Positions 12,566 to 24,700 of a stretch of 64,000 nt of DNA are shown one piece after another (the stretch's first letter is position 1; each line of letters opens with the position of its first letter). The DNA comes from Acheta domesticus. Lineage: Eukaryota; Arthropoda; Insecta; Orthoptera; Gryllidae. The position numbers and the translations under genes were made by a program. Location: assembly GCA_031308135.1 (NCBI GenBank), contig JAHLJT010009419.1, forward strand, positions 33,048,863 through 33,112,862, written 5' to 3'. The notes under the pieces were generated by a model. That model searched no databases, was not told the DNA's origin, and saw only the letters and a program-made list of their open reading frames with translations.

Positions 12566-14045
12566 TTTTACTTTCCCGTAAACGTACGTATATACGGAGT
12601 ATTATACGTAGTATAGGGAACATTATGTAATGCTGCGGAAAATGGATTTCGAGATTTCAACGGAAATACACGTTTTGGGGTCCTCTGATGACGAAAAATG
12701 GGTATTTTCAAATCGTCCGTCCATCCGTCCGTCAGTCTGAACAACACTAGCGCGTAAACCATACGTGCGATTTCTTCCAAAATGGATATTCCCCGGTCGA
12801 TCTGCGTCCACTCGAGGCACCTCGATTTTTAAAAACTTTCTTCAAAATTTGAGGGTACTTTACATGAATCCCACCGGACATTTTCAAAAGTTTCTCAAAA
12901 ACGGCTTCAAATTTTTTCTTTAAATTTCTTGTAAGAATAGAGTAAAATACACTTATAAAGGTGGCGTAGGTTCCATTTTCACGGTGAACTCTGAATTTTC
13001 GAAAATTGCCAAGGTTTGAATTTTTTCGGCGTCTTTCTAGCACTACAAAATTAAAGATAGAGATTTTTCCTTCAAATAACATTTAATGTCCAAAGTGAGT
13101 TCTTTCATTACGGTCATGTACATTTTTTTGAAAATTTTAGTAGTTTTTGCGTAATATTGCACGCAATATTTGAAATTTTAAAAAATTGCAAAAACCAGAT
13201 TTTCTCAAAAACGGCTCCAATTTTTTTTACGGATAGTGCTAAATGTGCTCTGAGATGGCATTAACGCCATATTCCTCTATTCTTTTGTTTTTTTTAAATT
13301 GCAAAAATGTGTTTTTTTTTACTTGTCTCTCACGTCGTTAATATTTACATCAGCGGCAATTTGTTCACATTATTACATTAATGAGTACATGTGCTTTAAA
13401 TAATGTGAAATAATGTTTCTCGAAAATAGAATAGTTTTCTGTGAAAACTAGCTCAAAATTGAGCATTTTCAGAAACGCTCAAACGCCATTTTCTCAAAAA
13501 TGGTTTCAAATTTTTTGTTCAAACTTTTCGAACGGATAGTGCTAATTGCACTCTTTAATATGGCTTAAAGTTAATTAGGGGGAATTTTTGTTTTTTTCCA
13601 AAATGACAAAAATGTAACTTTTTTGGAAGCTCTCATACGGTTAAAATGCACAATGCACAGCAATTAGTAAACACTATTCAATTTCTGGGTGTAAGTGCTT
13701 CTAATGACTTCAAATGAAGATTTTCGAAAACTCAAACATTTCTGTAAAAAAGAGCTTCAAGTTTCGCATTTACAGTGGCGCTTAAACGCCATTTTCTTGA
13801 AACGGCCCCAAATTTTTCAACAAAAATTGCCATTTAGAGCAAGGTTTAACTTTTTTTATATTCTTAAAATAATAGTTTTGTTATACTATTGGGAAAGCGA
13901 AAAATTAATAAAATGTCAAAAAATGTAGTTTGGGCGGCGATAAATGGCAGCTGTCAAGAGTATTGGCAAGCCCGAAAAGTTAGCCGAGACCAAACGAAAC
14001 AGAAAACTAATACGGGAAAGTCTGTGCCATTCTGTAGCACCACTA
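12566..14045 (+). repeat. Copy 2 of the ACTTTCCCGTAT repeat family (full length)
   Basis: This full-length reference copy begins TTTACTTTCCCGTAAACGTA and ends TACGGGAAAGTCTGTGCCAT then tctgtagcaccactag. ACTTTCCCGTA and TACGGGAAAGT are inverted terminal repeats. The body is non-coding and carries about four diverged ~300-bp subunits. The phrase ttctcaaaaacggctcc.aattttt recurs near 12890, 13200, 13490 and 13790. Near the 5' end lies a cgtccgtcc microsatellite. Confidence 0.85.
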
Positions 14046-14876
14046 GTTTTAATTTATCGTTCTCCTTTACATTGTAAAAACATTGGTCACCTTAATTAAA
14101 ATCCGCCTCCTTGTTATAAGAGTTCTAATGATAGGTCGTCGTAAAAAATCGAGATCAATAGAACTAGTTAACGCCCGTGATACAAACAATATTTTTTGTA
14201 TTCCAGCATGATAAAAAATCTTTTCTGTCGCAAGAAATACTCGTAGTTTATAAAAGGACATTTTATTGCACAAATGATACATTTGACGCACGAATGGTTG
14301 CGACATCACACGTTCAGCCAATCGCAGCAGAGAATCGTGGGGAGGTAAAGGTAAACGGAAAACACCCCCGATTTCGCGCACAGAAGTCAAATATCCGAGA
14401 TGTCACAAGAAAGTAGTTTCGCAAAATTAAGCTTGATTCCCTCAAAAATGTATAATGGCTTTATACAAAAAAATAGCGTATGCAACTCGTTTGTAATATT
14501 GCTTTATTGTATTCTATAAATTTGAAAACTCGCTCCTAACGTCGCTCGTTATCAAAACATGTACGTCTTGCAATAAAGCAAACTAATTTCATCAACTACT
14601 ATTATTTTTACCTTATTTTAATGATTCAGATTTACTAATTAAAAAACTCGGTTTATCTTTTCATATTTCCCTTCCATTACTCCCCCTAGTAATTCAGCCC
14701 CCCAAAGGAAAATATGTAGTATCATTCAACCTTTTTTGTATTTCCCTCGTAACCAAGACCTCCTCCATCCAAGAAAGTTAAGTAATATATATCGAGCTCC
14801 TTATCGAAGCAATACCGTGTCCGTAAAAAAATAAATAATTATCATCTGAGTATGATCGCATCCATTTTTACTTAAT

Positions 14877-15165
14877 ATAAGTATGTACTGTGGCGCAGTA
14901 GCTTCTGACGAAGCCTGAGCGTACCAGCAGTGTCCCGGCCTTGAGGCCATGGGTTTAAGAGGTAAGTGTGGTTAAGCACATAGACATCGCTACGCCGTCT
15001 TCTGGTCTTCTCAACATAAGAAGTGAACTTTCTCATCGTCGCACAGCAACATACAGTGGCACATTGCAAGAAAAGCGCACACTATAATCTTGCCCGACTG
15101 GGAATCGAATCCAGGATCGCGTCATGGAAGGCGAGCAGGCTGACCAATGAGCTACCCGTGAGGGC
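14877..15165 (-). mobile_element. tRNA-derived SINE with 11-bp target duplication
   Basis: On the minus strand it starts with a tRNA-like head: gggtagctcattggtcagc (A box) and ggattcgattccc (B box), then a ~200-bp body. It is flanked by TTTTACTTAAT at 14866-14876 and again at 15166-15176, an exact 11-bp target duplication. The tRNA acceptor stem is only partly paired, so this is a retroposon, not a functional tRNA. It ends 256 bp before IR exon A. Confidence 0.8.
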
Positions 15166-15421
15166 TTTTACTTAATGTAGTAGTTCTAATTGTGCGCTCA
15201 GAGTGTATAACATCGATGTCGATGAGTGGCGGTGTTTAAATTTATGTTCACGATCATTCTCAATGGTAAATGATGAAGATGATGAACAAGGAGGAGAAGA
15301 TGTTTATGTCCACACGTGTACGTTCTTCACATTGTGGATGGCCTTTGATCGGTCAAAGATGCACGTAACTCAAGCGTGAATTGGCCTCCTTAAGCCCCTT
15401 GGCGACGCGTGGGCGTTGCAG

Positions 15422-15760
15422 GCGTGGGCGGAACGCTCGCCCGCGGGCAGCCCACTGCTGCTGCTGCCTCTGCCGCCGCCGGGGGACAGCTGCCCGGAGC
15501 CTTTGGCACAGGCCCCGCCCACTGCGCGCGTGCTGTGGTGGCAGGAGCAGGACAGCAGCGGCGACGGCAGCGTGCGGCTGTGGGAGGCGGGCGGCGGCGG
15601 CGCCGGGGAGCGGAGCCTGGCGGGCGTGTGGAGCCCTCGCGGGGGCGGTCGCCTCGCTCCGCCCCCGCCCTCGCCCTCACCTTCGACCTTGGCCTTGTCC
15701 CTGCCCCCGCCTCCCGCACTGCGCCTGCGCTGGCAGCGTCCCGTCACCGCCGTCGGGGGT
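15422..15760 (+). CDS. IR exon A: end of amino-terminal region
   Basis: 113 codons, phase 0 at both ends. The acceptor is gcgttgcag before 15422 and the donor gtgagt at 15761. It encodes [20 protein letters not shown], then [14 protein letters not shown] and a proline/serine-rich stretch, ending [13 protein letters not shown]. The order of a short hydrophobic W-containing strand, an LW turn, then G-W....G is that of the segment preceding S1 in IR75-type receptors. It is strongly G+C-rich against A+T-rich flanks. Exons further 5' must exist because no start codon with signal peptide is present. The in-frame ATG just upstream lies before the acceptor and is unlikely to be the start. Confidence 0.8.
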
Positions 15761-18700
15761 GTGAGTAAATCGCTCTGTTTCACCCGCAATACTTTTTTAC
15801 GACTTGGGCGGATTCGGGCTGTCAAAAATATAACTATAGAATTACCGTGCGATGTTGTTATACATGTTGAAAATATATTTTAAATTTATTATGCGTAAGT
15901 TTGAATAGCGGGAGGAATTATTTCTAAGCTTTTAAACAGTATATTACATACATTCCCTGATTATTTATCAAATCTCCGTGAATTTAAACAAATTTAATGT
16001 CGAATTATATTAAAATCTCTTTAAGGTAGGGAAAGGTATATTAAGTTTTATGTATATTAAATCTACATTGATTTTAATTTAAACATTAAATTTAATGTAT
16101 ATCACATTAATCTAGGTTTAATTTTTCAAGGTACATTACGTTTAATTTGGTTCTACACTAAATCTACATTGGTTTTAATTTTAACATTAATTTTAATGCA
16201 CAAACACATTAATCTCGTTTTAACGTACACGGTAGATTAAATTTAATTTACTGCAGGACATTATATCTACATTGATTTTAATTTACACATTAAATTTAAT
16301 GTACATATACATTAATATCGTTTTAATGTACACGGTACAACGCATTTAATGTAAAATAGTGCATTAAACTACATTAAATTCAATGTAATTTCTGACAGTG
16401 TAGGTAATAATTAATTAGGTACAGTGCGCCAAGAAAATCTCTCCGCAGTGACACCTCGCTGGTGAGAATAAGAGCAATAAAAATCATGCTTGTACCACGA
16501 GCTGCAGCTTGTAATAAAAGAAAATCTAAAGTGTGAACTCACCACAATCATAACATATGCTGGAAGTGTTGTCCCCTTCACTTGTTTCCCAATGATTTGT
16601 TTGCTACCAACGTAAATGGAATTTTTAATACGACCTGATTCGGCTCGATGAGGAGACTTTCCTGGCACCCTATATTTACCCAGCAATATGTTTCAACAAA
16701 ATAATCTTAAGGTCAATTTGTGATGAACGTTTTTCTTTGTTCTGGTATAATTGCACAAGATGTGCCGCTTCGATCAAGACATCTCTCCAAATTATTGACA
16801 GTAGAATTGTCAGTAGCTGTGGACAGTACAATAATTTGTGCTCTGAGATATTCATTTACAATAAAATTATTTCTTATCCCCTTTTTTGTTCTAAGCACAT
16901 ATCCGGACAATATTACGGACTTATACTCGTAACTATGCGCGCATATCGCGACATGATCTTAAAAATATCGTTATGTTTAAATTTTTAAAATGAACGTATT
17001 TAATGACATTGCATATCATCCATATAATTATAGCAAAATGACCACAAATAAAAACTGAAAAAAAGAAAACGAATTGAAATTAAAAGAAATTGAAGGAAAT
17101 GTACAAACACTATCTGATGTTTGCACAATGACTCAACCTCCCAATGTACTCATTATCGCGATTACAACTTCACACAAAATATTTCATTCTCACACATCCT
17201 CTGCTCCAACTTCCTCTAATCTAGATAATATATCCTTCTGATGTCTTCCTATATTCTTTTACTTCCGCAGGGATATCTTTTGGACGTGGATGGCATCTAT
17301 TTGCAAATTGTAATGGAGCTGATAAATACAATTTTGAATAAAGGGTACGTAAAAACAATTATGACATAGTATACTTTGGATTTTTATGCAAATTCTTATT
17401 TGGTCCAATTTTACTATAACGTTTTGTCCACATTTTTTTGATTAGCCAATTCTAGACTTAAGATCTTCGAAAGACATCGGCGACATTATTAGTTGATGCA
17501 GAAATTGATATAACAACCTTTTAGTACAGCGTCATGGAGGTTGGAAAATGTGGGTGAGCATTATTAGTATGCTTAAATTCCGTGGAAAATACGAAATATG
17601 ATGCGTTACAAATTATGAAAGATAAATCATTGAGCAGGGAAATTGTTATAAGCAAATCTCTAGGTTGGTAGCTGATGCAAACAACTAAATAGTTTACTTG
17701 GGAATGGTTGTAAAAACTAAAATCCCTTACAGGCAGAAGCGGATTCAACTGCCTTTCCGCAGACACGTATTGCCGCCCCACCTCCACTGAATCTGACGTT
17801 AATTCCACTTTTAAACCAAAAAAACATATACACAACGTGAAATAAATTATTTATTATATAAATTAAATTTTTAAGTTAAAATTTAAATTTATTTAATTAA
17901 ATTTATTTAATTAAATTTAAATTTAAATTTATTTAATTTTATTTTTAAATTTAATTTTTTAAATTTTTAAATTAATATAAATTAATTTTTAATTAAGAAA
18001 TTTTATTTCAATGCAAATTCTCTTTAAATGTATTGACGTAGATTCAGCAATCGTTGGATGTTTATTACTAGGCTTCATGGTGGAGAAAAGAGTACATTCG
18101 ATTTGGCGCGCTACTTCAAAACATTTTTTCCAATTTATCAATTTCAATCGAATGTTCATTTAGGCTGCTCAAACAATTGACAGTTCCAGCCAGGTGTGAA
18201 CCCGGATCTCCCAGTATACTCCCAGTTGCTCTAACTACTTGTGCTACCACTTTGAAGAGTCGTTAGGAGTTAAAGAGCCGCTTTGACAGTTACATTTTCC
18301 ATTTCACCTCCTGGTCACAGTTGCAATTTTTAACTATTACTTGGGAATATCTTCTCTATTTCACAATTGCCAACTACCAATGCGCTCAATAGCTACTTAG
18401 CAGAAATAATGTTACAAAGTAGTTTAATGAAGGTTGTTTGAAGAGTGGCAACTGGGACGTCAAGTTTTCATGATCTTGTACACTAAATTCTAACATCAGT
18501 AAACGCACGACACCTGAACTAGCCTAGTTGACTGTCGTCTACTTTCTCACTTTTCTCTTCCTTTTTACTTCGCTGACTTATTTCACTGGCAATGAACCAA
18601 GCTTTTGCTTCATATGACTAAATTCCAGAATATTTTAAATTCATTTTTGCTATCTTGAATTCTGACTTTCTCATTAGTAGTGAGGATACGGATAATTATG

Positions 18701-21700
18701 TAACTACAGATTTTTCCATGTTAACTCAGTCAAGGCAAATCAACGATACACTTTTCATATCGGTTAGTGCCTAAAATCGTTGACTTTTTAGAACACATAT
18801 TTACATATTTTACTCATAAGTATACATTTTTACATATTTATGAATATTTCCATTTTCTGCGTTTTTTGCATAATTCCTTTATCTTATTTTTTGATAAGTA
18901 ATCGCAGAGACAAACAGTTCAGCATTCTCAAACACATTTTTCCTGCAGTCTCGTCTCTAAAACGGCGCTATTGCATCGCGTTCATATGAGCTTGTCGATA
19001 AATACGGTCGAAAAACAAAAGGGAAAGGCACCTATGCAATCCATAAGTCCTGTGTGTTAGTTTTGAGCGCGAGTATCGCACAGAACGATGACTGCTAGGA
19101 AGGAAGTTGATAATGACACACCGAGCACACGATACCGTGTGCCTACGTCGCGTCGCATCGTTCAAAGGTCTCCCGTGACCCTCATAACGTTCGCCACGTT
19201 ACAGGAGGTCATCTTCGTTCAAGCTGCGTGGGGCGCAGAGACCTTCTCTGTTCATTGAAGCGCCAAACTACTCGAACATGAGTGGAATATCTGGCGCTTA
19301 CCTGCATAATGTGAAATTAAGAACTGCAGATTCGAAGATCTAGGTTTATAGCAGGTTGTTGCGAAACATAAAATCCGAGATGTGACTGATGGCGTTTACA
19401 TTTTTCATTAATTATCAGGCAATTTTTACCGATTTGGCGCCAAAATATTGCGCGCACTTAGTGCATGGTCCAATGCAACTGATGGCGTCCATATCTCATT
19501 TTTTTTCAAAAATGGCGCTTAACCGGTTGATGCATAACTCCGTCCAATTTCAAAGGCATTTTTATGCCAAAATACCACACAACACGCCTCACACTCGGAC
19601 AGTCACCTCACTTTAACCAGCGCCTTGCGGCTAATTCAGCCTCTACTCTAAGTTTGAAATGATTCGTTCATTGTCATTAACAGAGCTTTATTCACACCGT
19701 CTGGATAATGTGGCAATTCACTGACTACAAATAACATATCAGTCTGAAGTTATATTTAGGTCTTTAGCCGCAAATATGCCCCTGGAGAGAATCACTTTCC
19801 TCTGCTTGTAATATTATACTAGTTATCGAATTTCCAATACTCGGTCTGGGTAAAATTCTGCTCTTCCTTTTCTAGAAACCCAATACTATATACTTTCTTC
19901 TCAGCTATATCTGAGAAGCTCTACTATAATTTCACATTTTTAATTTTTTGAATTTTTGGAGACTCGTGTTTCAGAATGGGAAAATCTTGGGAAAAGAAAT
20001 TATTCGTAAATGAGTTTAAAATCTCGGATCACAAAAGTTAGCAGAAATGAACTTCTAAGTTTAGATTTGACAAAATGTTCCTTGAGTCCTGTAAAAAGTG
20101 CAAAAATTTGCAATTGTAAAAGAAGAACAATACATAAATAAGGAAAAGAATTATCGGGTTATGAAGAAAAAACGTGAGGTCCACTTCACAAGAGTAGTCT
20201 CATTTATTAAATAAACCTACTTTACGTGACTACGCACGTGAGTCATCAACCCAATAAATCCGGTTCACTTCAATAAAGTAATAGGTATATGTCGGATTGT
20301 CATATTCATAAGATGTCCAAACTTCTTAATGCAAAAATGAATTTTCTTTTCAGAATCCAGAAAACAAATGAAACAATTGAAATATTAGACGTGTCACTGG
20401 TAACTCCTATGGGAATGGACCCCTCAAAGTTTCTGTATACGGGGCCTGTATTGGTTACCAGGTAAGAATACTTTCGCTTACTCGAAACCTAAAACACTCT
20501 TTTCCTTCAAAAAGTGCCCACATCTCCGAAGACAGAATTCAAGTCTCGGAGAAAGTCTCGAAGTTCTATAGACGCCAAGTATTAAAGGTAAATGGAACTT
20601 GAGGTTATTACTCACATATGTACTTAAATATAATTAAAAATGAATATAAATTTGGGAAAGCATTGGATAATTAAGGCAATATTAAATTATAAAATACGTT
20701 TAAATAATATACTGACGCAATGATACGTATTGGAGATAAACATTCCAAGTACAAAATAAGTTTTGTTTCAAATTCTTCCTCAAATATATATCCCCAAGGG
20801 GTGTCGCGATACAAAACTCAATACAAAGCCTCAGAATTATAAGATAGATCATGTGGTTAGCATATTAAAAAGACTACACATTAGACTCACAAAAGTGTGA
20901 AATCAATACAACATTAAAATTTATATTATATTTCTATGAGAGACTGTTTTTTTTATTTCTCGCTATGCTTTTTCTTTACAGATATAATGAAACATTGCAT
21001 TTGGACTCTAGGAGATAGAGCTTCCTTTCTCCGCAACGATGCCATTTCTGCTAACAGAAATTTGAAAACCATTGTTTTAAAATTTTCAAATGATTATAAT
21101 GGTAATACTAAACGCCATAGCCTCTATGAGATAATGTCTTATGATAGGAAGCATTGTTCACATTAACATGCGGATATTTTGTTGCCGCACGATATACACA
21201 TAAAGCACTACATCGTGTGACACTTGAGAAGACAAGTGTACTGTAATGCGAACAGAATTATTAAGCAGTGAGTGTTGCACTGTCAACGATAAGAACGTCA
21301 ATTTTCCTGGTTCCCCAAAGCCTTCGCTTTGACACAGGCAGGGAAAGATTTTCTCTTCGTTTGCACAAAACTGGCAGCTTCTGATATTGAAAAGCAGTGC
21401 ATAATTATTTTATCTCTGTCAGGAATATGCTTACTATTTCGCCAGTAAAGAATATTACACTCAACTCATTATTACAACTCATTATCACTCAACTCATTAC
21501 ACTATATCGTTACACAGGTAATTCTCAGACGTCAGATGGTAATTTCGAATTACCTATACTATAAACAAAGTCTAGGGCGGCTATTCTGATGAAGAAAGTG
21601 AGGTATCACTTCACCAATAAATGATTTGGTCTCATAAATGTGGCAGATTAAAATAAAGAAAAGTTCCAATAAAAACTGCTTTTAAAACATAACTAAATAT

Positions 21701-24700
21701 CATGTTTGTTTTTTGTTTATTTTTCCTACGATTGTCTTGCGATTACATTTTGGCGGTTCGGGTAAGAGCACACCTCAACACTTGGTTGTGCCGTGCGAAG
21801 CGAATATATTCAATGGCTTTCTCGAATTCAATGTCTATTCGTTAGTAGCGTTATTGCTTGGCACTCAAAGCGAGATCAGGTGACGATTTCTTTGGGAACC
21901 ATTACGATTTCTCTTGGCTAATAATTAACGGATACGATTCGCCATGTTAACGGGCAAAATTCCTCAGTTCAGATCTTTGCAAATTATTTTATAGATTACC
22001 ATACAACCTGCAGCGCCATGCTGACAGTTATTTTTATTTCAGTTGCAAGGTGTCTTTTATAACATTTGTATGATTTCCAGCACGGCGTCAACAAATTAAA
22101 TTAAGATTGTGATTGTCACAGAATATTATATTTTAGCTTCTTTTTAAATTTGAACAGCATATTTAATTTGTACCCGTAATTACATTAAAAGTAATGTAGA
22201 AATCGACAGTAGATGTAAAATTCAGGACTAATTTTTCGTATACTAATCACTTCTGTATTTATCGCATCCTGCCTCCTCTTCGCGGATTATAACACGTGAG
22301 ATGGCCCTATTCTTGCATTCGCATATATGCTCTTATTGTGAGTGCGGCAGTAATAATTCTGAGCATGAAGAAACAATTTAATTTACAAGTTCGAAAAATT
22401 GATATTGTGAGTTCCAACAGCTCTTTTCGTTCCAAGGGGAACGAAATTTGCTTGTTTGACGAAATGAACGCTTGTTTGACGAAATGAACATGGATTTAGT
22501 GATTTTACTTATGCGGCTTGATCTATCTTCAAGAAATCTTTTTTAAGGCAAAGCTAATTATTGTTTGCGCTTATTAGGCCTTCTAGCGCTCTCAGATGGT
22601 CCTTTCAAAACCGCGAAATTCCGAAATGTGTGATCGAAATGGGACCCAGAGTAAGTACGCTGATGAATGTAAGTGCCGATAATGGAGATGAGATGCCGAT
22701 GTTTTCAAAACATCTATGTATTAAAGTCGATACGTTTTGAAGATCAATGTTTTGTGCTCAATGTTTTTACGCTTCCGATGTTTTCTTCGTGTATGAAAAA
22801 TTTCCTTAATTATAATTTTGTAAAAGCTAAAATATGAAATAACAATTGATGGTACCATTGACTCTTCATGCGTTCGAACCACACGACGTGGTTTGTACCA
22901 GTGGCGTAGCGCGTCTCGCACGTTTGGGGATGCTCAACAATAACACACAAAATGTCACTATCAACTACTTCATCTAAAAGGCGAACGCAACACAAGGCAG
23001 ATACATTGGAACTACTTCCACGATCTCGATTGCTTACGACGGTGTAGGCGCTTCCCACAAAATCCTCATAGCAGTCAGGGCTGTCGATGTCTTGAAAGCA
23101 AATTATACAATGGCTCAGCTTTAATTCTTATACGAGAATGGCAATGAGACCACTTTTTAATTCATACATTGCAGACTTCAATAATATGTAATCTATTTAA
23201 GAGATAATACAATTTCTTGGATATTAATTAAGAAATAGTAGACAGGCTATTTCTACACTTTGTGCCCATGACCAAGCGGGGACTCCCAAGTGAGTGAGTG
23301 AGTGAGTGAGAGAGAGAGAATTTACTGACCGCCTGAAGTGCGCTGCGCTCTCGTGCACAAACGAGCTTCTTTCCGCAGTAGAAGCTAGCGTAAAGCAGTC
23401 GGGTTTCTCTGGGCCAGGGGTGAAGAGGGGAGAGGGGAGAGAGGAACCTCGCCATCTGCGCATGCGTCATTGCTCGTCGCAATCTCTCGGCAGACGCTAG
23501 AAGCATTTTTGCTTCCAAGCAATCGCAGGCCAGCTTCAACAGCCCGCCGAATTCAATCATAGGAAATCAATTTAAAATTAATACAAAACGTGTTTCGCTC
23601 AACAGACCACTTGTAAGATTATCAATACAGTATTTAAGGTTCTTATATACGGGGATGCTTAGCATCTCAGCGTCCCCTGACGCTACGCCACTGGTTTGTA
23701 TTACCTTCATCGAGCAGTCTATCCCTCGCCCGAGATGATCCTGATTCTCTTGTATTTCCTTCGTCGTTTCTCGTATTTCTCACTTGGAGAGGGTTTTTAA
23801 ACTTTGTTTTCAGCTAATTTTTAATTCTAAATTAATATATACGTCCGCTGTCGAATTAAATTTTGTTGCGCGCGAATTTAATGTTGGAGGTTATTAAACC
23901 AACTTTAAAACATTGATACTTAAAAACATCGATGGATTTTGGTAGATGCATTATTAAAATCGATGTTGTAATTTTGTACATCGGTGTTTGACAATATCGA
24001 TGTTTTGTTGTCGATGTCGCGTCACTAGGGAGTTTGTGCACCCTCGAAAGCACTCTCGATCATCTACGCTTGCGCAGTTCAAGTTTCGCATCACTTTTGT
24101 GCATCTGCGCATGCGTAGAAGATCCATAGTGCTGTCCGCTGTGGAGTGTATAAACTCCCTACTATCCTACAGTGTATCGCACATCGTGATCATAGAATAT
24201 GAGATTGCATGAAATTTAAAATCCTGCCAAATTTGTGGTGGGGTTCTGCACTTCATCCCATCTCCGACCACGAGTCGCCATTGGAAGAGTGGGAAGAAAA
24301 GATGAAAAGTTGAGCAAAGGGGTACGGAAAGAGAGGAGCGAGAGCGAGAAGAGTAAAAGAGGAATGAGTAGACAGTAATGGAGAGAGGAACAGAGAGAAA
24401 GAAAGGGGTGTAAAGAGTGATGTGGGAAAGTAGAGAGCAAAGGGGAGAGAGCAGAGACCAACGAGGAGAGAGCAGAGAGCAAGAAGGGAGAGAATGTATA
24501 GTAAAGGGTAGAGAGCTGAGAGCAATGGGGAGAGAGCAGAGAACGATTGGGAGAGAGAAAAGGGCAGAGACTAGTAACTATTGGCGAGAGCGTAGGGAGA
24601 AGGGAAAGGAGAGCAAGGAGAAACGGGGAGGAGTATGAGAGATGAAAAAGATGAAAGAGTATAATCGCAGAGACAAACAATTCAGCATTCTCAAACACAT

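Noticed and set aside
15090..15165. Functional tRNA gene on the minus strand
   Set aside because: A and B boxes are present but the acceptor stem does not pair and target duplications show a SINE.
15370..15825. Long minus-strand and alternative plus-strand frames over IR exon A
   Set aside because: Stop-free by G+C bias; only the frame joining exon B in phase 0 carries IR motifs.
24216..24698. 160-codon Ser/Leu/Pro-rich minus-strand frame
   Set aside because: Translation of the purine/pyrimidine tract; no gene.
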